Shown: positions 56,572 to 64,000 of the stretch, in pieces
Layout of the letters: each line of letters begins with the position of its first letter
How positions within the stretch are numbered: the stretch's first letter is position 1
DNA from: Geminicoccus harenae
GTDB taxonomy: Bacteria; Pseudomonadota; Alphaproteobacteria; Geminicoccales; Geminicoccaceae
Direction: 5' to 3'
NCBI RefSeq assembly: GCF_019800005.1
Contig: NZ_JABGCL010000006.1
Span: 186,001 to 250,000, forward strand
Length of the DNA stretch: 64,000 nucleotides
The notes under the pieces: generated by a model
Database searches by the model: none
What the model was told of the DNA's origin: nothing
What the model saw: the letters and a program-made list of their open reading frames with translations, nothing else
Position numbers and translations under genes: made by a program

Positions 56572-57774
56572 ATGATCGAGATCGACGGCTTCGTCTCCGT
56601 GACGATCGCCATCCTCCTGCTGCTCACCGGCAAGCTCGCCACGCAGCGCTACGAGGTCCTGCGCCGCTACAGCATCCCGGAGCCGGTGGTCGGCGGCTTC
56701 CTGTGCGCCGTCGCCGTGGCGCTGGCCTATTACCTGCTCGGGCTGCGGATCGGCTTCGAGCTGGCGGCGCGCGACTTCCTGCTCCTGTATTTCTTCGCCG
56801 GCATCGGCCTGAAGTCGGACGTGCGCACCCTGCGCCAGGGCGGCCGGGCGCTGGTGGTTCTGCTGGCCCTGTCCATCCTGTTCATGGTCGGCCAGAACCT
56901 CCTGGGCATGGGGGCGGCCGGCCTGTTCGGCCTCGACCCCAAGGCCGGGCTGATGGTGGGCTCGGTCTCGCTCACCGGCGGGGTCGGCACCACGGTGGCC
57001 TGGGCGCCGGTGCTGGCCGAGGAGCACGGGATCGGCAACGCCATGGAGCTGGGGATCGCGGCCAACACGGTGGGCCTGATCACCGCCTGCGTGATCGGTG
57101 GGCCGATCGCCACCTGGCTGATGCACCGCCACCGGATCGAGCCGTCCGGCTTCGCGAAGCTCGACGTGGGCACGCCGCATGAGCAGGTGCGGGAGGGCTT
57201 CGACTATTTCAGCGTGCTGCAGGGCCTCTATCTGCTCAACATCGCGCTGCTGATCGGCTGGGGCCTGGACGGGCTGCTGACGGGGGCGGGGCTCAACCTG
57301 CCCACCTTCGTGAGCTGCCTGGTCGCGGGCCTGCTCATCCGCAACCTCCGCCCGCTCCTGCCTTGGCGCTGGACCAGGCGGACCTGGCCGGGCGAGGCGC
57401 AGGGCTTGGCCCTGATCTCCGACGTGTCGCTCGGCCTGTTCCTGACCATGGCGCTGATGGGCCTGCAGCTCTGGGAGCTGCAGGCCGTGTTCGGCTTCGT
57501 CGCAGTCGTGCTGGTGCTCCAGGTGGGGCTGGCGGTCCTCTACACCCTGTTCGTGGTGTTCCCGGCGATGGGCCGCGACTACGAGGCCGCGGTGATCGGC
57601 GCCGGGTTCGGCGGGATCTCGCTGGGCTCGACCGCCACCGCGATCGCCAACATGACGGCGGTCACCCAGCAGCATGGTGCGGCGCATCGCGCCTTCATCA
57701 TCGTGCCGCTGGTCTGCGGCTTCTTCATCGACATCGCCAACTCGCTGCTGATCGCCCTGCTCCTGTGGCTGTGA
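56572..57774 (+). CDS. gltS: Sodium/glutamate symporter GltS
   Basis: This is a 400-residue inner-membrane carrier with about ten helices. Landmarks are RYSIPEPVVGGFLCAVA near residues 35-51, FFAGIGLKSDVRTLRQGG near 77-94, SVSLTGGVGTTVAWAPVL near 124-141 and AGFGGISLGSTATAIANMTAVTQQHGAAHRAFIIVPLVCGFFID near 341-384, typical of GltS. ATG 56572 is chosen because the family starts here; the upstream frame extension lacks family similarity. It would import glutamate with sodium ions. It is divergent from the helicase gene across 238 bases in which I see no clear signal. Confidence 0.92.
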   Translation: MIEIDGFVSVTIAILLLLTGKLATQRYEVLRRYSIPEPVVGGFLCAVAVALAYYLLGLRIGFELAARDFLLLYFFAGIGLKSDVRTLRQGGRALVVLLALSILFMVGQNLLGMGAAGLFGLDPKAGLMVGSVSLTGGVGTTVAWAPVLAEEHGIGNAMELGIAANTVGLITACVIGGPIATWLMHRHRIEPSGFAKLDVGTPHEQVREGFDYFSVLQGLYLLNIALLIGWGLDGLLTGAGLNLPTFVSCLVAGLLIRNLRPLLPWRWTRRTWPGEAQGLALISDVSLGLFLTMALMGLQLWELQAVFGFVAVVLVLQVGLAVLYTLFVVFPAMGRDYEAAVIGAGFGGISLGSTATAIANMTAVTQQHGAAHRAFIIVPLVCGFFIDIANSLLIALLLWL

Positions 57775-57799
57775 GCAGGCTCTGTCGGGGCGAGCACCT

Positions 57800-58300
57800 T
57801 CAGCCGTCCCGGCGGCCCGCCGGCTCCGGCCGCTTGATGACGCTGATCTCGCCATCCGCCTCAAGGCAGGCGGATTCGACCATCGAGAGCTCGGAGGCAT
57901 CATGCCGGCGCAGTTCGGTCATGAGCTCCTCCTCGGTGATCAGCTCGTGCTGCAGGTTCTTGCGCAGGAGCCGGCCGTCGCGGACCAGCGGGGTCTGGCG
58001 ATGGCGCATGAGGCGCCGGACGAAGGCGAAGCGATATTCCAGCGTGTCGAGCACATAGCCCCAGGCGACGATGATCCCGATCATCAGGAGGATGTCGGCG
58101 GTCGAGGTCGACCCGCCGGCGATGGCGTCGGCACCCAGCCCGCCGATGACGATCAGGGACAGGATGTCGTTCGGCGAAATGCTGCCGACGCGCCGCTTCG
58201 GCACGACCCGGGCGAGAAACACCAGCGCCAGATAGACGAGGCTCGCCCGGACCGCGATCTCCCACAAGGGCATGGTAAGCACGAAAGCGTCGTCCATCAT
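57800..58300 (-). CDS. DUF421 membrane protein (YetF-like)
   Basis: This is a 166-residue protein. Three hydrophobic segments cover the first 95 residues, with RRVGSISPNDILSLIVIGGLGADAI near 37-61 as the family hallmark; the C-terminal cytoplasmic part is LVRDGRLLRKNLQHELITEEELMTELR. YetF-type proteins are small membrane proteins of unclear function. It converges on gltS with a 25-base gap and diverges from the META lipoprotein gene. Confidence 0.87.
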   Translation of the reverse strand: MMDDAFVLTMPLWEIAVRASLVYLALVFLARVVPKRRVGSISPNDILSLIVIGGLGADAIAGGSTSTADILLMIGIIVAWGYVLDTLEYRFAFVRRLMRHRQTPLVRDGRLLRKNLQHELITEEELMTELRRHDASELSMVESACLEADGEISVIKRPEPAGRRDG

Positions 58301-58484
58301 CTCACCTGTCGAGCTGCATCCCGCACCGGCCGATCGTCGGTGCAGCCGGATCTTCTACCAGACACGGGTGGGGTGCCGTCCGTTCCCTGGGCAATGGCAG
58401 CAAGCACAGCCCAGCCGAAGTGATTCCGGTCCCGCCGAACTTGCTCTAGGCTGCGCGGCAGGGTCGGTCGCCGGGGGTGGACGG

Positions 58485-59234
58485 ATGCGCTTGGGAACCA
58501 TGCTGCTGCTGGCGGCGGCCGTCGGGCTCGGGGGATGCACGGCCATGCCGAAGATGGCGGAGCTGCAGGGGAGTGCCCAGTACCGGGAGCGGATGGCGCT
58601 GCCCGACGACGCCATCCTCGACGTCTATCTGCAGGACGTTTCCCAGCAGGATGCCACCACCGTGGTCGGCGCCCAGGAGATCACGCCGGTCGGCCCGCCG
58701 CCGGTCGACTTCGCCATTCCCTATGACCCGAAGCGGATCGACCCGGACCGCCGCTATGCAGTGCGCGCCACGATCAGCGTCGCCGACCAGCCCCTATTCG
58801 CCACGCCCGAGAGCTTCCCGGTCCTGACCCAGGGGAGCCCCGACCGCGCCGACCTGCTGCTGCAGCGGGCCGATGGCGGCGCTGCGGCGACCGGGCTGGC
58901 AGGCCGAAGCTGGTGGCTCGGCGCGCTGAACGGCCAGGAAGTGACCGGTACGGCGAACGTGCCGCATCTGGTGTTCGACGACAGCGAGGGCCGCTTCCAC
59001 GGCTCGGGCGGCTGCAACCGGATCGGCGGCAGCTACGCACTGGCCGGAGATGCGGGCGAGCTGGACATCGGCCAGATCGTCAGCACCAAGATGGCCTGCC
59101 CGGACGAGGGCAGGCCGACCGAGCAGGAGTTCCTGGACGCGCTCGCCAGGGCCAACGGCTACCGGATCGAGGGCAGGGAGCTGCACCTCACCGGCGACGG
59201 GGTCGAGCTGACCTTCATCGAGCGGACGCCCTGA
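58485..59234 (+). CDS. META domain lipoprotein with YbaY-like N-terminal domain
   Basis: This is a 249-residue outer-envelope lipoprotein. The signal ends in lipobox LGGC with Cys18. Residues about 40-125 (MALPDDAILDVYLQDVSQQD... and YAVRATISVADQPLF) resemble the YbaY domain of unknown function, and residues about 140-245 form a META domain (GRSWWLGALNG, FHGSGGCNRIGGSYAL, STKMACPD). Such proteins are associated with heat shock or antibiotic tolerance. The two-domain fusion is common in proteobacteria. It converges on folE. Confidence 0.85.
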   Translation: MRLGTMLLLAAAVGLGGCTAMPKMAELQGSAQYRERMALPDDAILDVYLQDVSQQDATTVVGAQEITPVGPPPVDFAIPYDPKRIDPDRRYAVRATISVADQPLFATPESFPVLTQGSPDRADLLLQRADGGAAATGLAGRSWWLGALNGQEVTGTANVPHLVFDDSEGRFHGSGGCNRIGGSYALAGDAGELDIGQIVSTKMACPDEGRPTEQEFLDALARANGYRIEGRELHLTGDGVELTFIERTP

Positions 59235-59267
59235 TCCCGGGGCGGGTGCCAGCTCAGCCGGTACAGG

Positions 59268-59855
59268 TCAGCTACCGCCCGGACGAGCGCTCAGAGTGGA
59301 GAAATCCCGGCGCAGGTCCGGGTCGTCGCGGAATGCGCCCAGCAACCGCGTGGTGACGAACCGGGTGCCCGGCTTGTGCGCGCCCCTGGTGGTCAGGCAG
59401 TGATGGGTCGCCTCGATCAGCACCGCGACGCCCCTGGGTTGCAGCAGGTCCTGCAGGCTCTGGGCGATCTGGTCGGTCAGCCGCTCCTGGATCTGCAGGC
59501 GCTTGGCGAAGCAGTCGACCAGCCGGGCGATGCCGCCGATCCCGGCGACCCGCCGGTCCGGCAGGTAGGCGATATGTGCCAGACCCACGAAGGGGGCCAG
59601 GTGATGCTCGCAATGGCTCTCGAAGCGGATGTCGCGCAGGAGCACCATGCCGTCGGCCGGGCCGGCCCCTTCCAGGATCTGGCCGAGGGCCGCCTCGGGC
59701 GTGGTGCGGTAGCCCTGGCCATGCTCCAGCCAAGCTTCCGCGACCAGGGCGGGCGTGGCGCCGAGACCTGGTCGCGCCGGATCCTCGCCGATCCAGCGCA
59801 GCAGGGTGGCAACCGCCTGCTCGGCCTGGCGGCGGCTGGGGCGCCGTCCGTTCAT
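59268..59855 (-). CDS. folE: GTP cyclohydrolase I
   Basis: This is a 195-residue zinc enzyme that converts GTP to 7,8-dihydroneopterin triphosphate, the first step of folate and pterin synthesis. Zinc and catalytic residues are in FESHCEHHLAPFVG near 78-91 and ATHHCLTTRGAHKPG near 148-162; VAGIGGIARLVDCFAKRLQIQERLTDQIA lies between. ATG 59855 overlaps the threonine aldolase stop by 4 bases, placing folE at the end of an ABC-importer operon, an unusual context for a folate gene. Confidence 0.93.
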   Translation of the reverse strand: MNGRRPSRRQAEQAVATLLRWIGEDPARPGLGATPALVAEAWLEHGQGYRTTPEAALGQILEGAGPADGMVLLRDIRFESHCEHHLAPFVGLAHIAYLPDRRVAGIGGIARLVDCFAKRLQIQERLTDQIAQSLQDLLQPRGVAVLIEATHHCLTTRGAHKPGTRFVTTRLLGAFRDDPDLRRDFSTLSARPGGS

Positions 59856-60877
59856 GCGACTGACTGGAGGAGCTGGTCGATCTCGTCGGGGCGGGTCGCC
59901 CAGGAGGTCACCAGCCGGCTGCTGCCCTTTTCGTACCCCGGGAAGAACTGGGCGTGCTGCGCCAGCTTCGCCTGGAGCGCCGGGGGCAGGGTGGCGAAGA
60001 TCAAATTTGCCTCCACCGGAAAGGCCAGCTCGGCGCCCTTCTGGACCAGACCCTGGGCCAGGCGCTCCGCCATGGCGTTGGCATGGGCGGCGCGCTCCAG
60101 CCACTTGTCCCCTGCCAGGGCGCCGATCGCCTGGGCGGCCAGGTAGCGGCCCTTGCTCATGACCTGGCCGCTTCGCTTGCGCAGGAAGGGCGCCGCCTTG
60201 GTGCGGGCCTTGCCGAACAGGAGGATCAGCTCGGCCGCCATCCCGCCATTCTTGGTCATGCCCAGCACCAGGGCGTCGACCCCGGCCCGCCAGGACAGCT
60301 CGGCCGGGCTGGCGCCGGTGCGGACCAGGGCGTTGGCGAAGCGCGCACCGTCCAGCATCAGGTGCAGCCCGTGGCGGCCGGCCACCGCCGCGAACGCCTT
60401 GGTCTCCTCGACCGACCAGACCAGGCCACGCTCGGATGCCTGGGCCAGGAGCAGCACCTTGGGCTGGGCGGAATGCATCGAGCCGAAATGATAGGGCTCC
60501 AGGAGCTTTGCCACCTCATCGGGCGTCAGGCGGCCGAGAGGATCGCCCACGGTCAGCCAGCTTGCCCCGCCGGTGAACATCAAGGGCGCGTTGCACTCGT
60601 CCTGCACGACATGGGCCAGCGGGTGGCAGACGATCGCACCCCAGGACGGGCAGAGCAGCGACAGGGCCAGGGAGTTGGCGCCCGTGCCGGTGATCGCCAT
60701 CACCAGGTCGAAATCGTCGGTCTCGAACACCCGCGCCAGCTCGGCCTTCAGCCGACCCGACCAGGAATCCGCGCCATAGGCGGCATCGGTGCCGGCATTG
60801 GCCTCGGCCAGTGCTGCCATGACCTCGGGTGCCACCGGGGCGGTGTTGTCGCTGCGCAGGTCCAGCAAGTCGTTCAT
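59852..60877 (-). CDS. ltaE: Low-specificity L-threonine aldolase family protein
   Basis: This is a 341-residue fold-type I PLP enzyme. It begins LDLRSDNTAPVAPEVMAAL, has AAYGADSWSGRLKAEL near residues 33-48, the family stretch HLMLDGARFANALV near 172-185 and the PLP lysine in VLGMTKNGGMAAEL near 203-216. It probably cleaves L-threonine or related beta-hydroxy amino acids to glycine and an aldehyde. It overlaps both the ATPase gene and folE by 4 bases. Confidence 0.9.
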   Translation of the reverse strand: MNDLLDLRSDNTAPVAPEVMAALAEANAGTDAAYGADSWSGRLKAELARVFETDDFDLVMAITGTGANSLALSLLCPSWGAIVCHPLAHVVQDECNAPLMFTGGASWLTVGDPLGRLTPDEVAKLLEPYHFGSMHSAQPKVLLLAQASERGLVWSVEETKAFAAVAGRHGLHLMLDGARFANALVRTGASPAELSWRAGVDALVLGMTKNGGMAAELILLFGKARTKAAPFLRKRSGQVMSKGRYLAAQAIGALAGDKWLERAAHANAMAERLAQGLVQKGAELAFPVEANLIFATLPPALQAKLAQHAQFFPGYEKGSSRLVTSWATRPDEIDQLLQSVA

Positions 60878-61668
60878 CCCGTCAGGAGGGCGTCGTCGTC
60901 GAGCTCGCCGCCCTGGCGGCGGCGGAACAGGGCCAGGAGGTCCGGCACGTCCAGGCCGGCGCGGGCCTCGCCCGCCACGTCGAAGGCGACCTTGCCCTCG
61001 TGGAGCATGAGCGTCCGGCTGCCATGGTCCAGGGCCTGGCGCATCGAGTGGGTGACCATCAGCGCGGTGAGCCCGTGCCGGTCGATGATCTTCTGGGTGA
61101 GGTCCAGGACGAGGTCGGCGGTACGCGGGTCGAGGGCGGCGGTGTGCTCGTCCAGGAGCAGGATCTTCATCGGCGCCAGTGCTGCCATGAGCAGGCTCAC
61201 CGCCTGGCGCTGCCCGCCGGACAGGAGGCCCACCGGGTCGGACAGGCGGTTTTCCAGGCCCAGGCCCAGCTCGGCCAGCGAATCGCGGAACCGGCTCTGC
61301 CGGGCCGGGTCGAGGGCGGGCTTCAGCCGGCGGACGGAGCCGCGCGCGATGCCCAGCGCCATGTTCTCCTCGATGGTCAGCGCCTCGCAGGTGCCGGCCT
61401 TGGGGTCCTGGAAGACGCGCGCGACCAGCTCGGCCCGGCGGTGGGCGGGCAGGCGGGTGACGTCGCGGCCGTCGATGACGATGCGGCCCTCGTCCGGGGC
61501 GACGTCACCGGCGAGCACGCTCAGCAGCGTGCTCTTGCCGGCCCCGTTGCTGCCGATCACGGTGACGAACTGCCCCTCCTCGATCGACAGCGAGATGCCG
61601 CGTAGCGCCCGGGTCTCGAGCGGCGTGCCGGCGCCGAAGGTGAGCTTGATGCCTTCCACCTGGATCAT
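60874..61668 (-). CDS. ABC transporter ATP-binding protein (TrpZ-like)
   Basis: This is a 264-residue ATPase. Walker A GSNGAGKS is near residues 39-46, the signature LSGGQRQAVSLLM near 148-160 and Walker B MKILLLDEHTAALDP near 165-179, with DEH in place of the usual DEP. It overlaps the permease gene by 4 bases and the threonine aldolase gene by 4 bases. Together with the permease and binding protein it forms an import system of the ABC_sub_bind (TrpXYZ-like) class. Confidence 0.92.
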   Translation of the reverse strand: MIQVEGIKLTFGAGTPLETRALRGISLSIEEGQFVTVIGSNGAGKSTLLSVLAGDVAPDEGRIVIDGRDVTRLPAHRRAELVARVFQDPKAGTCEALTIEENMALGIARGSVRRLKPALDPARQSRFRDSLAELGLGLENRLSDPVGLLSGGQRQAVSLLMAALAPMKILLLDEHTAALDPRTADLVLDLTQKIIDRHGLTALMVTHSMRQALDHGSRTLMLHEGKVAFDVAGEARAGLDVPDLLALFRRRQGGELDDDALLTG

Positions 61669-62555
61669 CGGGCGGCCTTCCGCATCCGGGCCCGCAGCTT
61701 CGGCGCCAGCAGGGCGAAGCCCACCAGCACGGCGGTGACGAGGTTCAGGTCGGAGGCCTCGATGCCTAGCATGTTCACGTCCAGCGCGAACGCGATCACC
61801 AAGCGGTAGAGCAGGGAGCCCAGCAGGCAGGCGATCAGGGCGCCGAGGATGCCTTTGAGCCGGAACAGCGTCTCGCCCACGATCACCGCCGCCAGGCCCA
61901 CGACGATCGTGCCGAGGCCCATGGTGACGTCGGCAAAGCCGTTGGCCTGGGCGAACAGGGCGCCAGCCAGCGCCACGATCCCGTTGGACAGCGCCATCCC
62001 GCTCAGGGTCTGGCGCTCGGTGTCGATGCCCTGGGCCCTGGCCATGCGCGGGTTGGCGCCGGTGGCGCGCAGGGCGAGACCCTGGTCGGAGTTCAGGTAG
62101 CGGGCCAGCAGGAAGGTGACCAGCGCCACCGCCACCAGCTCGACCAGGATGCGCGCCTGGTCGAAGGGCAGGAAGGACAGGCCCTCGAACGGCGAGAACA
62201 GGGTGGTCTGCCCCAGCAGCGCCGCGTTCGGCCGGCCCATGATCCGGATGTTGATGCTGAACAGGGCGATCATCACCAGGATCGAGGCCAGAAGGTGCAG
62301 GATGCCGAAGCGCACCGCCAGGATGGCAGTGATCCAGCCGGCGACCGCACCTGCCAGGATCGCCAGCAGCGTGGCGGTGATCGGGTCCAGCCCGCCCAGG
62401 ATCGCGGCCGCGCACACGCTGGCCCCCAGCGGGAACGAGCCGTCGACCGTGAGGTCGGGAAAGTTCAGGACCCGGAAGGACAGGTACACGGCCAGCCCGA
62501 CCAGCCCGTAGATCAGGCCGAGCTCGATGGCGCCGAGAAAGGAGAACAGCGACAA
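61665..62555 (-). CDS. ABC transporter permease (TrpY-like)
   Basis: This is a 296-residue BPD_transp_2-type inner-membrane permease with about eight helices. LGLIYGLVGLAVYLSFRVLNFPDLTVDGSFPLGASVCA covers residues 12-49, a start typical of TrpY/YufQ-like permeases, and MGLGTIVVGLAAVIVGETLFRLKG lies near 212-235. It starts 16 bases after the binding-protein stop and overlaps the ATPase gene by 4 bases. Confidence 0.92.
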   Translation of the reverse strand: MSLFSFLGAIELGLIYGLVGLAVYLSFRVLNFPDLTVDGSFPLGASVCAAAILGGLDPITATLLAILAGAVAGWITAILAVRFGILHLLASILVMIALFSINIRIMGRPNAALLGQTTLFSPFEGLSFLPFDQARILVELVAVALVTFLLARYLNSDQGLALRATGANPRMARAQGIDTERQTLSGMALSNGIVALAGALFAQANGFADVTMGLGTIVVGLAAVIVGETLFRLKGILGALIACLLGSLLYRLVIAFALDVNMLGIEASDLNLVTAVLVGFALLAPKLRARMRKAAR

Positions 62556-62571
62556 GTGCGGACCTTCCGGG

Positions 62572-63528
62572 TCAGGCGCCCACGATCTTGGTCGCGCGGG
62601 ACAAGAGTGCGTCGGACAGGGTGATGCCGAAGGCCTCGGCAGCGGTCGGGTTCAGGTAGAGATCGGTGCCGGACGCGGTCCCGACCGCGATCTCGCCGGG
62701 CTTCTCGCCCTTGAGCACCCGCGCCACGATCGAAGCGGTCTGCACGCCCACCTGGAAATAGTCGAAGCCGATCGAGCCGACACAGCCGCGCGCCACGCTG
62801 TCCGTGTCGCCGCAATAGACCGGCACCTTGGCCTGGCGCGCCACCACGACCAGGCTTTCCAGCGCGGAGACCACGGTGTTGTCGGTGGGCACGTAGATCG
62901 CGTCCGCCTGGCCCGTCAGGCTGCGCGCGGCGGCGACCACGTCCGCGGACTTGGACGCGGTGGCCTCCACCAGCTCGATGCCGCGCTGCTCTGCCAGCTC
63001 TCGCATCAGGTTCAGGAGCACGACGGCGTTGGCCTCGCCCGGGTTGTAGGGGAAGCCCAGCCGCTTCACGTCAGGCGTGACCTCCAGGATCAGGTCGAGA
63101 TGCTGGCCGAGCGGCGAAAGGTCGGACAGGCCGGTGACGTTGCCGCCGGGCTTCTCCATGCTCGCCACCAGGCCGGCATCGACCGGATCGGTCACCGCGG
63201 TGAACACGATCGGGATGTTCCTGGTCGCCGCCGCCGCCGCCTGGGCGGAGGGCGTGCTGATCGGCACGATCACGGCCGGGTCCATGCCGACGAAGCTGCG
63301 CGCGATCTGCGCCGCGGTGGCGGGCTGGCCCTGCGCGCTCTCATAGGTGGTCTCGGCCGCAATCCCCTGCTGCTTCAGCCCCTCGATGACGCCGTCGCGG
63401 CAGGCATCCAATGCCGGGTGCTCCACGATCGCGGTGATCGCCACCAGCGGCGTGTCGGCACGGGCCAGGGAGGGGGCCGCTGCCGTGACGAGCAGCACGG
63501 CGGAGAAGCTGCGGCGATCGAGACGCAT
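62572..63528 (-). CDS. ABC transporter substrate-binding protein (TrpX-like)
   Basis: This is a 318-residue ABC_sub_bind family protein. A signal peptide (RRSFSAVLLVTAAAPSLARA) precedes VAITAIVEHPALDACRDGVIEGLKQQG near residues 28-54, PIVFTAVTDPVDAGLV near 100-115 and ADAIYVPTDNTVVSALESLV near 203-222, all characteristic. Members bind aromatic amino acids or other organics. It is the first gene of the five-gene series binding protein-permease-ATPase-ltaE-folE, divergent from the DUF29 gene. Confidence 0.92.
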   Translation of the reverse strand: MRLDRRSFSAVLLVTAAAPSLARADTPLVAITAIVEHPALDACRDGVIEGLKQQGIAAETTYESAQGQPATAAQIARSFVGMDPAVIVPISTPSAQAAAAATRNIPIVFTAVTDPVDAGLVASMEKPGGNVTGLSDLSPLGQHLDLILEVTPDVKRLGFPYNPGEANAVVLLNLMRELAEQRGIELVEATASKSADVVAAARSLTGQADAIYVPTDNTVVSALESLVVVARQAKVPVYCGDTDSVARGCVGSIGFDYFQVGVQTASIVARVLKGEKPGEIAVGTASGTDLYLNPTAAEAFGITLSDALLSRATKIVGA

Positions 63529-63646
63529 CGGTTCGGACCATTCCTGCGTGGAGGCGTTGTGGTCCTTTATCCCTCGCGACCGAGGCGGGACAAGCTTCCG
63601 ATCGACCGGCTATACTGGCCGGACCGCATGGGAGACCCGCTGCAGC

Positions 63647-64000
63647 ATGGCCGCCCGCCTCTACGAGACCGACTATTATCTCTGGGCCCGCCGTCAAGCC
63701 GAGGCGTTGCGCCAGCTCGAACGGGAGCGGTGGAACGGCCCGCTCGACCTGAAGGAACTGGCCGAGGAGGTCGACGACCTGGCCAAGCGGGATCGCAATG
63801 CGTGCCGGAGCCAGGTCCGGCGGATCATCGTCTACCTGCTCAAGCTCGATCATTCTCCGGCGAGGGACCTGCGGGCCGGCTGGATGGAATCGATCTACGA
63901 GGCGCGCGATGCCCTGCGCGGTGATCTCACCCCGACCATCGAGCGCGGTCTGCGCGACGATTTCGACGCCCTTTATCGAAGCGCGCGCGAACAGGTCCTG
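63647..64000 (+). CDS. DUF29 family protein, 5' part
   Basis: An open frame of 118 codons from ATG 63647 runs off the right edge. The translation begins LYETDYYLWARRQAEALRQL, then DLKELAEEVDDLAKRD near residues 38-53 and SQVRRIIVYLLKLDHSPARD near 58-77, the signature of DUF29. These small proteins occur in alphaproteobacteria and cyanobacteria and have no known function. The C-terminus lies outside the window. Confidence 0.85.
   Translation, partial: MAARLYETDYYLWARRQAEALRQLERERWNGPLDLKELAEEVDDLAKRDRNACRSQVRRIIVYLLKLDHSPARDLRAGWMESIYEARDALRGDLTPTIERGLRDDFDALYRSAREQVL

Overview
The window is 64 kb of GC-rich, densely coding chromosomal DNA that reads as an alphaproteobacterium, most likely near Rhodospirillales/Geminicoccaceae. 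This placement is inference: it rests on strong GC3 bias, a GatCAB amidotransferase operon, a periplasmic nitrate reductase operon napEFDABC, single-domain FrcA-type sugar ABC ATPase and many solute transporters. I saw no rRNA, tRNA, CRISPR array, insertion sequence, prophage gene or replication origin. No stretch over about 300 bases lacks a gene; both ends cut a gene.

Layout. 2-2806: phosphonate importer phnD(partial)-phnC-phnE-phnE. 2924-5491: a cupin and a large calcium-binding glycerophosphodiesterase/phytase-like protein. 5649-9967: RND efflux pair. 9978-14061 (minus): a tight five-gene catabolic cluster (HpaI-type aldolase, SDR, lambda-crystallin-type dehydrogenase, BKACE/DUF849 cleavage enzyme, tyrosine phosphatase). 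14132-18204 (minus): FdhF/YdeP molybdoenzyme, P1 peptidase, flavin reductase. 18442-23168: cupin, the polyphosphate pair ppk1-ppx, SixA-like phosphatase. 23221-27587 (minus): mscL, aldose epimerase and a ribose/fructose-type ABC importer. 27699-30611: aminotransferase, acetyltransferase, Bcr/CflA efflux. 30675-34453: polar amino-acid importer genes with an asparaginase and a DapA-like lyase. 34649-36477: MetF-like protein and methyltransferase. 36491-38128: RTX repeat protein. 38340-42113: gatCAB and ruvX. 42223-45021: sedolisin protease with a calcium-type C-terminal domain. 45086-49983 (minus): napEFDABC plus a DUF4142 protein. 50164-56333 (minus): metallo-hydrolase, SGNH hydrolase, patatin, prmA, UvrD-type helicase. 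56572-59234: GltS, DUF421, META lipoprotein. 59268-63528 (minus): TrpXYZ-like ABC importer overlapping threonine aldolase and folE. 63647-end: DUF29 protein, partial.

How it fits together. Phosphorus acquisition and storage recur (phosphonate import, phosphodiesterase, polyphosphate synthesis and degradation). Import-plus-catabolism islands for sugars, amino acids and an unknown carboxylic acid dominate the rest. Three proteins (phosphodiesterase, RTX protein, sedolisin) lack N-terminal signal peptides yet carry calcium-binding or DUF4114-like C-terminal features, which suggests type I secretion, although no type I exporter is in the window.

Most noteworthy: a terminator-like hairpin with U-tracts in the gatCAB leader, the BKACE-centred operon ending in a tyrosine phosphatase, a DUF4142 gene translationally coupled to napC, an ABC importer fused by overlaps to ltaE and folE, and a 189-bp higher-order repeat inside the RTX gene.
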